Assembly: GCA_026075535.2 (NCBI GenBank)
Contig: AP026545.1
Location: 3,782,001 to 3,846,000 of the forward strand
From: Tricholoma matsutake
Taxonomy: Eukaryota > Basidiomycota > Agaricomycetes > Agaricales > Tricholomataceae
Direction of reading: 5' to 3'
DNA: 64,000 nt
In this document: positions 44,917-56,280 of the stretch, in pieces
How positions within the stretch are numbered: the first letter of the stretch is position 1
Layout: every line of letters starts with the position of its first letter
Translations under genes and position numbers: made by a program
Notes under the pieces: generated by a model
The model's database searches: none
What the model was told of the DNA's origin: nothing
What the model saw: the letters and a program-made list of their open reading frames with translations, nothing else

Positions 44917-45891
44917 TAGGGCACGGCACAGGTAATACTCAGGTCTATTTTCTTATACCCCTACCCGTACCCATGAACACCATACCCACACAGGTAGGGG
45001 TATGGTGTTACCATGGGTTTCTGTGGGTTACCCATGGTTATTCATGGGTTTCAGCATGAATATGTATTTTAATAATCTAATTACACTAAATTAATATACA
45101 AAAAGTGACCCCCCTCTCACGTTTGGAGTGATGGAGGGGGGTGGTGCCTGTAGTCGCCAAGAACAGAATGAGTAACCCCCCCACTCACATTTGCAGCGAG
45201 AGAGGGGGGGGGTGCTGCCTGTAGTCATCGATCCCTGTTTCCACCCCATGAGCAGTTGCTCATGGTGGCAGTTGGGTCCTCAGGTCCTCCTCCTGGTCAT
45301 CATTGTCATTCCACCTGCTATCCACCCCATGACCAGTTGCTCATGAGGCTGGGGCAGGTGGTGTGCCATTGTGACATGGCGGCATTGGCATGGGGTCGTT
45401 CTGTGTGAGCTCCTCGTTCCGAGGGAATTCCAACCTAGGAAATGAAAGAAACAAAATAGTTAGTTTACAAAAAAAGAAACGAATGAAAAAAACTTACCAT
45501 GGGCCCAAACAACACAATTGCATCGTTTGGGCCTGGGTGATGTGGCACTGTTGGGTGTGTGTCATTAGCTGTCATTGTCTGTCATTATCAGTAGTTTAGA
45601 ACCTGAAAAAGAAGAAACATAATCAGTTAGTTTACAAAAAACAAGAAATGAAACACAAAAAAACTTACTATAGGCCCAAATGATGATTTGCATTGTTTGG
45701 GCCATGCTATGGTGGTGGTTGGATCGTCCTATAGTTTAGAATTAGACGTGTCGTGAGTATTCAACAAGGTCAGATGCTCACCTGACCAGGTACCGGCATA
45801 CCCACACATACCCATAACACCATGGAAAATGGTACAGTGTTGCCCAGGTATGGCAATCCCATACCCATACCCATACCCATGCCATGCCCTA
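44917..45891 (+). mobile_element. Non-autonomous element of the TAGGGC family, copy 1
   Basis: It starts TAGGGCACGGCACAGGTA and ends CCCATGCCATGCCCTA. Flanks are GTGCTCAC (44909-44916) and GTGCTTGC (45892-45899). The two differences fit one ancestral CG that decayed to CA on one side and TG on the other. Internal palindromes are CATGAGCAGTTGCTCATG (45247) and GGCCCAAA…TTTGGGCC (45507, 45675). It carries no gene. The ends resemble the large transposon at 13985-27496. Confidence 0.8.
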
Positions 45892-45899
45892 GTGCTTGC

Positions 45900-48040
45900 A
45901 AGAAAGAAAGTGACACCACTTTTCAAACAATTCCCACAACTACCAATGACCCACAACGCCACCTTCCTCTACCACCCACACCACCTCCCTCATTAACACC
46001 ACACTGAATGACTGGAATGTGGGCCCAAACAATGACTAGCCTGTCATTTGGGCCCTGGGTATGTTTGTTCATTGTTAAATTATTCTTTTCTACTAACAAA
46101 TACTCTTCATTTAGATTCTAACCTTTCCACTGCCCCCTGCTCCCACAATGCTGTGCTGATGCTAAAAACAGCTGACACCTACAACGACAACAATAACAAC
46201 AATGTGGATATGACATCATCAGCACCCCACAGGCCTGAATGATGACTAATGTTGTTTGGGCCATAGAGTATGTTTTTTTATGATTGCATTAATGAAGTAT
46301 CTATTTTGGAAGGTGATGGGAAAGTCCATGAAAAATAAAATGTCCACATGAGAAGTTGCTGTCAAGGATGTTGTCAAGTCCTCATCTAAAGGTTTCACCA
46401 CTGGGAATGACTCAGGGAAGAGCCATTGTCAAGGCTCTCTATTTGTGGGACGTGACCTGTGCCCCCAGCAAGCATGGAGAGCACCCAAATGAGACCCCTT
46501 GACCCTACCATCTAGTTGCTAGACCCATCAAGTCAGATTTTAGCTGGCCAAGAAGTCGTTGATGCTTGACATTGCAGATTGTCAAGGTATTAAGGTACAA
46601 AAATAAGACTATAAAAGGAAAATGAAAATGAAATGAAATCCCAGTACTGATCCTTCAGAACAGGTGCAGTGCTGTTGACACAGCGGCCAAGGAAGCCAGG
46701 AAACGTGAGCAAATGCATGACTAATGTGTTGCATACTCGAAGTGTCATGTTGTGAGTAAAAGAAGTAACCTGGAAAGTAAAAATAGAATGAAGAATGTCA
46801 GTGATGCAAATCATGAAAGAACTGTATCAAAATCAAGTAAAGGGACTGAAAGGGCCCTCTGTAGGCAAGATATCAAGACTGGAGAGAAAATAGGAAAAGA
46901 GTGGGGTTGACAAGTAGGACTCATCACCCTACCACACCTTCTATCTTCACCTGCCTTCTCATACCTGTAGGTTACAGTAGAGTATCTGGCTATTCAAACA
47001 TAAGTTACACATATAACATATAAAGACTTGGTTCTCTTGTTTAAATGAAGCTATATTAGTTAATCGTCACATCGCCTCTGGGACTCCCAAGTGTATGTGA
47101 TGTGACAGGGCAGGTGAATCCCACATTATTGGGACTGGCCCAAATGTAACATGGGGCTGCCCACAGCAGTTGGACCTCCCTGAGGTGTACTTGGTCCAGA
47201 TATAGTTCTGTGGGGCAGACCAAACTGCCTTTTGGGGCTTCCCAATGGGATGTCCAGGCCTAAGCATGGGGAGCTGTAATTTACACTGCCCCACCTATTC
47301 CGGTCAGACTCCATGGATTCCGGAAATTCTGGTTGGATTCCAGTCAGACTCCATGGATTCCAGAAATTCCAGTCAGATTCCAGTCGGACTAACCAGAATC
47401 CATGGAATCCAGTGGAATCCAGTATGATAGGCTAAGGTTATAGAAATGTATCCATATAAATAACATTGAAGATAGACAGAATTGTTACCTATTATTTTGT
47501 TACTATTGCTCGAATACTGCCTGTATTTACAAAGTATTCACCATTAGTGATTTGGTTTAAACTCTGGTGATAAGTGTTCCACCAAAAAAAAAATCATTTA
47601 TAGCTTGATGCAAGTATTCCTGACTGAGGAGCCAGTTACAGGCTCATTTCAGGCATGACAGTAAAATAAAAAATGTATTGTTGTAGTATTCTACAAAATA
47701 AGATACGAGAAACCCCCCCAGCTCACCATGAAGGAGGGAGGAGCAAAGTCTAAAATGAAAGTCCCTAGTGGGAGTCCCACCTCAACTCACCCCTTGCATT
47801 GGGTGTGTTGTGATTGTTGTGATCATCAGGGGATGGTGTAGGGTGTCTGGTTGTCACACCTCTGACATTGCACATAGTCAGTAGAAACAGACAAAGAAAT
47901 TCTAGAAATACATACCTCGGCTCATCATTGTGCATTAGTGATGGTGGAGGTGGTGCTGGGTGCTGAGTCTCATCGTGATGGTCCATTAGATTTCACCATT
48001 GTGGGCATCGCCGTGTCTTTTGTGGCAGTGGGGTGGTCAT
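45900..48040. other. Stretch between two TAGGGC elements
   Basis: Mostly unassigned. 47296-47425 holds a short degenerate tandem repeat of ATTCCAGTCAGACTCCATGG / ATTCCAGAAATTCC units. Palindromic GGCCCAAACAATGA…TCATTTGGGCC occurs at 46022 and a variant near 46230. No credible gene seen. Confidence 0.45.
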
Positions 48041-48048
48041 GGTCTATT

Positions 48049-49320
48049 TAGGGCATGGCACAGGTATGGGTAACACTGTGTGTTTCTGGTCATGGGTATG
48101 CATGGGTATGGGTACAGGTATGGGATTGCCATACCTGGGCAACACCATACCCTTTTCCACAGTGTTATGGGTATGTGCGGGTATGCCGGTAACTGGATTT
48201 TGGTCAGGTGAGTGATCATCTGACCTTGTTGATTACTCATGACACATCTAATTCTAAACTATAGGATGATCCAACCACCACCATAGCACCCCCAACCACT
48301 GCCGTGAGCAACTGCTCATGGGGTGGAAATGGGGAGCAACAAAGATGCAGATGACAACAACATGATGACAGCATGGTGACAGGTGGGACAACAAGATGAC
48401 GAATGTGAGCTAGTGCCATAACAATGAGACAGTAAGCTTTTTCATTCATTTCTTTTTATGAACTAACTAACTTTTTTCTTTTGTTTCTATTCTAAATTGT
48501 AATTTACTTATAACAAGGGACCAAAGTGAGACAACCCTGCACCAATGCCGCCACATTATGACAGAAAACCACCCACCCCCAGCCTCACAAGCAACTGCTC
48601 GTGGGGTGGTTGGTGGGTGGAGCGACAATGGGGAGGGGAGACAAGAGGGAGGGGAACAAGGGGGAATGGAGACAGGGGGGAACAACAACAATGGGGGAAA
48701 CAACAACAACATGGGAAACAACAACAATGGAGGGCTATGCTGACCGACAATGCCCATGCCCATGACCACTGCAGCCCCATGAACCACTGCCACAAGCAAC
48801 TGCTTGTGGGGTAGAAATGGGGGGCAATGGGGAGGGGAGGGGGTGGCGACAATGACTAGGAGGGGGAGATGAGAGGGGGGAGAGGGAGACAAGAGGGCCG
48901 TTTTGACGCCCCATGGCCCAAATGATGCAATCATCATTTGGGCCCATGGTAAGTTGTTTTTTTTTTCATTCATTTCTTGTTTTTCTAAACTAACTCATTT
49001 CTTTTTTTTTGTTTTCTAGGATCTAAAGTACTGGCTAATGACAGAAACACCACAATGCCAACACCCAGGACCAACCCCCAGGCAACTACAGGCACCCACC
49101 ACCCCCTCTTGCTGCAAATGCGAGTGGGGGGGTTTCTTGTAGTGTAAATTAGTGTAATAAATTATTAAAATACATATTCATCTTGAAACCAACGAATGAC
49201 CATGGGTAACCCACGGAAACCCATGGTAACACCATACCCGTACCCGTGCAGGTATGGTGTTCACAGGTATGGGTGAGGGTATAAGAAAATATACCTGAGG
49301 GTTACCTGTGCTGTGCCCTA
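48049..49320 (-). mobile_element. Non-autonomous element of the TAGGGC family, copy 2 (inverted)
   Basis: It starts TAGGGCATGGCACAGGTA and ends TTACCTGTGCTGTGCCCTA, with a perfect 8-bp duplication GGTCTATT (48041-48048, 49321-49328). It is an inverted homologue of copy 1, plus an extra G/A-rich section (48600-48900). It carries the same palindrome modules (48297, 48588, 48790, 48914). Confidence 0.88.
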
Positions 49321-49328
49321 GGTCTATT

Positions 49329-50084
49329 TGTCATCATTAGTTGGGTTGATGTCATTGCTGAGAAGGAGGGGCATCATCATTGGGGGTTGTGGTCAGTTTG
49401 TCTGCTCCTCTGGCTCCCTGGGGCTTGCACTGTATGTAGTCAATAGAGTGAATATGAGACAAGAAAAAAAGAAAGAAGATACATACCAAGGAAAAGAAAA
49501 CCAGAGCTCAAGAGGATTGGCCCCAGCTCATCATCATCATCACTGTCATTCATTGGAGCCGTTAGCACCTCCCATCCACCCTGCAAGCAGTGGCTTGCAG
49601 TGGTAGAGGTGAGTGCTTGGGTTGTCCTGTCGCCATGGTGGTTGCATCCTGGTGTTGTCACATAGGCACTGCTGGTGTCAATGGGACCACCTCTTGGGTC
49701 TAGGCTGTCTGCTGGCAGTGGTGGTAGTTGTGTCCATTCATTGGCCTGGTCTTCCTCTGAGCACTCACCATCAGAAGCCTGCTAGGTCATCCAGGGTGTG
49801 CCATCTGTGTTTTGGTGCCTGTTGTCATCCCGTTGCTGTTGCCATTTGACCCCTATGCACCCTGCAAGCAGCTGCTCACAGCAATGAAGAAGGTGTTGGG
49901 TTTGGGTCCTGGCTTCTCATTCATTGCAGGACTTGGATTTCATGCAAAGGTCAGTCGGTATATGGTAGTCACATACCTTTCAGGTATACTGCATGGGACC
50001 CATCACCTTCTTAAGTCCATGTGTGATGCATGACAGCCCATTTGAGGAGTTGATGGGAGAATTGAGTTTCAAACTAGAAACCAC
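49329..50084. other. Stretch with palindromic motifs only
   Basis: Palindromes CTGCAAGCAGTGGCTTGCAG (49579) and CTGCAAGCAGCTGCTCACAG (49860) occur. No gene recognised. Confidence 0.4.
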
Positions 50085-50092
50085 CAAGTAGT

Positions 50093-51328
50093 CAGACTCC
50101 TTCCCATCCTCTGGGGAAATGAGAATATGAGAACGCAGTTTGTTAAATCTGTGCCACATGATTTGTTTGTTGTTGTTTCCTAAAACCTTAAATCTTTCTC
50201 ATTTCCCCAGCGACTGGTGTAACTTGCTGCACTTGTTTGGCATGTGGCATTGCTCAGACAAACTTGAAGATGTGTCGCATTGGCTTGAAGATGTGTTGCA
50301 TTGGGTCTTATTCTACTTGGTACCTCCTGTTTCTATCTCACAATGGCTGGGCTACCACACACTATGCCTGAGAGTGATGAGGAAGTCCAAAGACAGGTTG
50401 ATAGGGTATTTGGTTTCAAGCCATGTCTCTGGCAGATCCAAGTAGTTCATGCTAGCCTGTACTGGCAGGTGAGGATGTTATTACTGTAGCACCAACTGGA
50501 TCTGGCAAGTCTCTGACTTACTGGATCCCATTGCTTTATATGAAGCATGGCATCACAGTTGTAGTAAGCCCATTGAAGCTGCTGGGTACTCAGTTTTCCC
50601 AGATGCTTAAAGACAACCAAATCAGTGCAATATCCATCATGGTGGCTAATGCAACAAATGAGTTGTTTGAGGTAATGGTTTTGATTATAATCTTAGTGCC
50701 TTTTCTGATAATGAAAGGACAGAATATCACACGATGTGTGCCTCAAAAATGAAAACCAGTGTGAGGATGTATTGATGTAATAACTTCAGCTCAGTATGTC
50801 TCTCTGGCAACTTGGAGACCCCATGTCCTGGTGTCTGAAGGGAACTGTTCAGACCATAAGTCCAGTATGTCACTGGTACAATGTTGAAGCAGTTTGCGAT
50901 GGGAAGAATGCACCAGCAGGAGACAAGTGCAAAGTGTGAATATCAACAGGTCATACATGGAAACATGATTGCGATCCAGGATGCTGAAGATTTCTGATTG
51001 CCACTGGTAGTTCATGAATTACTTTTGGTTGTGAGATTGGATATCTGTTCAATTGTACTGGCTCTTATATGAGACACATCTTTGAGAGACACCTCGATCA
51101 TAAACAGCTATATTTAATCAATGCGTTCAATGCGACACGTCTTCAAGTTTGTCCAAGCAGCATCACATGCCAAACAAGTGCAAGCCACCACAGCAAGTTA
51201 CATCAGTCACTGGGGAAATGAGAAAGATTTAAGGTTTTAGGAAACAGCAACAAACAAATCATGTGGCACAGATTTAACAAACTGCATTCTCATATTCTCA
51301 TTTCCCCAGCAGATGGGAAGGAGTCTGG
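50093..51328 (+). mobile_element. Non-autonomous element carrying a captured RecQ fragment
   Basis: It has long inverted ends (about 200 bp; CAGACTCCTTCCCATC…GATGGGAAGGAGTCTGG, containing CTGGGGAAATGAGAATATGA). Flanks are CAAGTAGT (50085-50092, 51329-51336), a perfect 8-bp repeat. Between the arms lies a helicase-like coding fragment. It encodes no transposase, so it must move by another element's enzyme. Confidence 0.88.
50343..50750 (+). pseudogene. RecQ-type DNA helicase N-terminal fragment
   Basis: MPESDEEVQRQVDRVFGFKP and CLWQIQVVHASLYWQ are followed, after a one-base frame change near 50468, by GEDVITVAPTGSGKSLTYW with the Walker A motif TGSGKS. YMKHGITVVVSPLKLLGTQF and ISAISIMVANATNELFE (motif Ia region) follow. 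It lacks the DEAH box and everything after it. Full RecQ helicases unwind DNA 3'-5'; this piece cannot. Confidence 0.8.
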
Positions 51329-51336
51329 CAAGTAGT

Positions 51337-51937
51337 CAGTAAAATGAGAGTGAAAAAGAACATAAGGATCATGCCTATGATGTCAAACAAGTAACATTAT
51401 GCTTGTGACGAGGTAGGTTTTCAGTCACTATGTACAAATCTAGACAACGAGAGATATTATTACCTGATCAAGAAGATAAGAAAAAAAGCTTACCCAATGT
51501 AATAGAAGGCCTAAGAAAATAAAGATTAATAGCATAAGATTGCATGGATGGAGTACAGGAAAGGGGGGGAGGCAACCAGACACAATAGCAACACATGAGT
51601 CATCAAACCCAACTGATGCTTGCTATTTTTGGATGGCTCAGCCCAGCCCAGCCTAGTAGTACAGAGAATGTTTGCGGCCATTGTAATGACCAATTTGGCA
51701 TGCTGCTGCAGGTAGAAAGTTGAAGATAAGAATTTGGGGCCTCACAGGCCTCAACCTGAACTTGCAGCGAGTCCTGCCAGGTCCTGCCAACATCAGTTTG
51801 TATGTGCCTTTTTTTACTCCCTCTCATTGTTATCAGAACACCAAGGGAACAAAACTTTAAGGCATTTTTTGTGACAGCTCAAATTGGATGCCACCACATG
51901 GAATTTCTTCCAACAAATACCCAAAGTGCAAGTTTGA
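51337..51937. other. Unassigned stretch
   Basis: No domain or repeat recognised. A plus frame at 51802-51945 is interrupted by the next element. Confidence 0.35.
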
Positions 51938-51945
51938 ACTGGGGG

Positions 51946-53136
51946 AGGACCCCCAAAAGCCCCTACCAAGGTATGTTCCATGAAAAAAATCCTTATCCGG
52001 ACAATTTTCTTTCACTTAGGCACCGATTTCATCCGGATAATGGCACACTGTGACACACATAGGTTTAGGCCCAATTTTATCCGGACAAATGGAAGTGACA
52101 TACAAAAAATCAGCATTTTCTTCTAAAATACCTATTTTTTGGCTTCTACAGCACTCTGGCACCATAGTGGAGGGTGTTTACATAAATTCCAGGCAATAAA
52201 ACACCTATATTTCAGTCTTCTTCCTCCTCCATCTCCAAAGTGGAAGCTTTTCATCCTTTTTGAAGTTTGAGTGCAGCTACAATGTGCTGAGTTCTCATGC
52301 AAAGATCCACAAAGCATGTGTAGTCTGTAAGGGAGAGTTCAATGTATTGTTCCCCAGCAATGTTGTGTGGTACAGAATTCAACGTGCAAAGAAATGAGCT
52401 ACAGGGGAGTAAAGTGAACCTTTTAACACAAAAGATGCTGCAAGACATGAGGCACAGCACGAAATTGTCTGCTGTGCATATACTCAAAAACCTGCATCAG
52501 CAGATATGATACTGACATGACATGAGTGGCACTCGGAATCCAAGCATGTTTGCCATTTTTGCCGCCGGTTTTGGAATACATGGAATGGACTGAGCAACGA
52601 TAAATTTTCAAGAGTTTGTGGGTTGGGGAGTAGTGTATGTTCTTCTTTCACTGGTATAGTCAGCAAGGCCTCACAATATTCTTGCAGGTTTGCTGGAGGG
52701 AATTCTGGGAAGCATTTTCCGCAGCCAATCCACTGTGTCTTGTCAAACAAAACCAAAACAAAACACTACTATCCCCAGCCTGAGATAGGTCAAGAATAGC
52801 CATTTTTGAACACCTGGCAAGAGAATTTCAGAAGAATACAAGTATTGATGCTGTTCTGAGTCTTCTGACCCTTACTTTGAATATATTGTCTATTCCTATT
52901 GCTAATTTTCTGTGATATATTTCAGTATATTTCTTCAAGTTGAACACTCCAACCCTGAAAGCTTATCTGGATTGGGAACATACCTACTGATTACACTAAT
53001 TTTATCCAGATTCTCAGCATACACATTGCTTGAAAATCGGGCCCAATCTTATCTGGATTGGCACATACCTGACCACCAAAATGTCAAATTTTATCTGGAT
53101 TCGGCAGATACATATAGGGGGATTTTTGGGGGTCCT
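51946..53136 (-). mobile_element. DNA element with AGGACCCCC ends
   Basis: The ends AGGACCCCCAAAA and TTTTTGGGGGTCCT are inverted. The flanking 8-bp repeats ACTGGGGG (51938-51945, 53137-53144) are perfect. Subterminal sequence is full of (T)TATC(C/T)GGA(C/T) words. A minus frame (52756-52484) reads GCGKCFPEFPPANLQEYCEA and CLDSECHSCHVS, possibly a zinc-binding remnant, but I cannot assign it. Confidence 0.85.
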
Positions 53137-53144
53137 ACTGGGGG

Positions 53145-55214
53145 TCACTGTTTGCAATACGCACTTTAGAAATATCCTGTGAGAAAACCGCCTGCTGATG
53201 TATACCGCTGTTGGGACTGCCAAACTCCTGTTCAGGTTGTCATGAAGGTACTTCTTGTGACTCCTCAGTTGATTCAGATTCCTGACCTGGGTGACCTGTG
53301 CCTGAATTGTGATCAATTCGTTGGGATGATTTTAGCAAAATATTTCTCCACACATTTTCAAAGCGCTTTTCACAATCGATCAGTGTTCAGATCACAAAAC
53401 ATGCTCCACATGACCAGGAATTCCCGATCAATTCTCTAATGAACTTTTGAAAAATTTCCTCCTGCCAATAGAGTGCTTCAGCAACCCTGGTCAAAATGGA
53501 ACCAAACAACTGAAAAATGCCAAGGATATTTGGGACCTTGCAGCTCCACAGCTCCGCAAAGGATTTGGCAACACATGTGATCATGCTGCAGAGGTTGTTT
53601 TGTTCTGTCTTCGCATTTTCAAAGAATTTCTCACTTAGTATAAGTTGTACTAGCTAGTTTCTGCTGTTTTTACGCTGTTTTATACGTGGTTTGGGGGTTC
53701 ATGGACATGTTCATAATACCCTACTCATGTGAGCTCAGCAACTTACTCTGGTTGCACCATCTTGACTGAAACTCGCTCAGGAACAAGCAAAAAAAAAGTT
53801 TTAACCAGGTTGCTAATAGATGACTTCCCATAGGATCTGGAAACATAGAATACTATCATGGCCCTAGTGTTGCAAAATATTTTATTTCAACCACTTTCCA
53901 TCCATGTATCTCCCTCAGATATGCTGGATTATATAGCTTTGGACCACCCCACTATGCCCCAATTTCCCATTTCTTTCTATTTGACTTAGTTGTCATCTAA
54001 TACATGGTCCGAACATATTCACTGGGTACCTAGAGTTTCAAAGCATGTGATCACACTCTGAACGATTACCCAGCAAGGAGTTCTCAGGATTGGGGAGGAA
54101 AAAGTGGTGGAGAGTATTCAGAGAGGCTTATTGTAATGACTTGTGTCCAATATTTAAGTGATTGAGGCTTGGAACCCCCATTTTCAAAGTTTTGGTGACT
54201 TTGCAACACTACTTAGTTATCAAATGTGGTGCCAGGTTGGAGTATGAATTGAGAGCATTATGGTTGCTGAGAAGGACATGGTCAACCTTTGCCTGTGAGC
54301 CTTCAACTTCCATTCATTTTTCATCAGCTGGGTCCTTGTGTCACAATATTAATGTGACATCGAGTGATTTTCTGCAATGTACTCTAATATTTTGGTGACT
54401 CGGAAGTCCAGTGTGCATTCACATACTTCCGTGGCCCAGTGCCAGCCTCAGGCAGAACTACAAGCAATGAAAATGGGGGAAGTTTAGCATCTATGTGACC
54501 AAGACTGGGATGGGAGGCTAGTTGTACAGTATGTTCAAGTCATTGGTACTAGTATAAATCTTAAACTCTTGCTGAAGTCGACTAGTACTGTCTATACTGT
54601 GCCCATGCAGCCTCCACCTTTGCATTGTGGTGGGATATAAGATCACTAGAGGCAACTTGAAGCCTATGGATAATTCATGTTAAATTGAGGACTGATCCAT
54701 ATAAAACTTGAGAGTCAGGACTCAAGATGTACTTCAAGCTCTGCACTGTCAACCATGGACTTTCTTTTCCTACATCAGATTTGAAAAATAAGGCTACGGA
54801 GCATAGTCAAGCATCAGCTAGTGCAAGATAAAGACTAGATAAGATACAAACTGTGTGCAGCACTCAAATGGTCCAGGTTGTTGCTACATAACAGCCAAAG
54901 AGGCTTTGGCAGGATTGGATGAACTAACCCTGGACATCCTGGCAAATTGTCACTCAGTTGCATGTTACAGGTGTGAGACTGGCTTTATAGTACATCAACG
55001 CCAAGTCAGTATGTAAAGGCCACTTCACGAGGCATACGCCACCGCCGCTGAATCAGGTGGTCAACATGCTTTGCGCTTCAAGGCTTGGACTGTTGAACTC
55101 TATGCCAATTCTTGAGTTCAAAGAATGTACATTCTTGCTGAAGATGACATATGTTCATTGTTTATCCTGTTTTGGGCTTACCCTTTCCAGTCACTCATGA
55201 GTCATGATATGTTT
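53145..55214. other. Unassigned stretch with short frames
   Basis: A plus frame at 53179-53439 has YRCWDCQTP…LCLNCDQFVGM, two CxxC pairs. 53447-53638 reads WDLAAPQLRKGFGNTCDHAA. I recognise neither. No structural repeat seen. Confidence 0.35.
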
Positions 55215-55790
55215 TGTAGATGCGTTGGGTATCACTACATTGCCAAGAGAGAAGAAGCTGCCAGCTGAGCAAATCATGCTGGACAGTTGTGGTTTAGTGC
55301 TGCAGCTATTGCTATCCGCACTAAGCTCAGTTTAGCATATCAACCAACTGCAGTACAAGCTCAAATCAAGGGCATGACTCAGAAAGGTTTGTTCATCATT
55401 CATCCAACAGACACGGATCCCAAGCCAAAAATCTGGATTCGCCCATCACAAGACAAGATGGCATACTCCAAGTCTGAGCCGCTTGATTGTGCACACTGCA
55501 ATCCTTGACTTGCTTACAGTCTCACACCACTCGCTGCTCGGAGCCAATCACTTTATTGCGGCAAAGTATCCTCAACCTCACACATAACAGGATCCCGGAC
55601 AATGTCCTTATCGAGTTTTTGATCAAGGGTTTGACAGATGAAGTAGAACCCTTGATGGATTGGGAGAGCCCAATGGTGATGGTTGCATGGTGGTACATTC
55701 AAGTTATTAACCAGATTGGTGGGGTGGCGAGTGCTAGGACACAGAGACAAGCCTCCCTCCTCACATTTGTGTCAGGCATATAGTTGCGCA
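55215..55790 (+). pseudogene. RNA-dependent RNA polymerase (RDR, silencing type) fragment
   Basis: Frames read DALGITTLPREKKLPAEQIM, LDSCG, then AAIAIRTKLSLAYQPTAVQA, QIKGMTQKGLFIIHP, PKIWIRPSQDKMAY and, after a frame change near 55490, LLRQSILNLTHNRIPDNVLI. This order (DGCG-like, PTAxQ…KG, then the xIRPSQxK motif, then LxRQxIxxLxxxxIPD) matches eukaryotic RDR enzymes that make double-stranded RNA for RNA silencing. The catalytic DxDGD region is absent, and stops and frame shifts show a relic. An intron may end at 55217. Confidence 0.7.
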
Positions 55791-56280
55791 TAGTACACAT
55801 TCCCTTGGAAAATGTAATGTTTGCGTGTTCATGCATTCACATTTTGGACCATGTTGAGAGGCTTCATGTTGAATGATGATTGTCAAATAATGATGAATTG
55901 TTGAATGTCATAGCCACCACAGCAAAAAAAACATACTAGTATTGGGCTAGGTAGGTTGGATTCAAACTTGTGAGCTATGTCAAGTCCTAGGCTCAACGTC
56001 TTTTTTATGGACCAAAAAATCTAGATTTCTTTTCTTTTCTGCTGGCTTTGAAGGCAAAGGCTGATCATCAAAATCCTCCATTTCAAGAGTATGCAGCCCC
56101 AACACACTGCATATCTGATTGTGTTCACAAAGACTGTCATGGTCTGTAGATGAAGTCACGGAATTGGAAGTTACGCTGGAAAGATGCTGCTCCTTCCAAG
56201 CTGCAATTTTCTTCCATCCTCCATCCCAATAGATGGTATCTTCAGTGCATGGCTCAGTTCTAATGATGATAAGTACAAGG
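55791..56280. other. Unassigned stretch
   Basis: Between the RDR relic and the end of the alpha-kinase gene. Nothing recognised. Confidence 0.35.

Noticed and set aside
48467..48973. Pro/Ser/Cys-rich frames on both strands
   Set aside because: Low-complexity GGGGA/CCCCT sequence inside a non-autonomous element gives open frames by composition.
44917..49320. One giant 4.4-kb foldback transposon
   Set aside because: Each arm has its own inverted ends and its own 8-bp duplication, so these are two separate inverted insertions.
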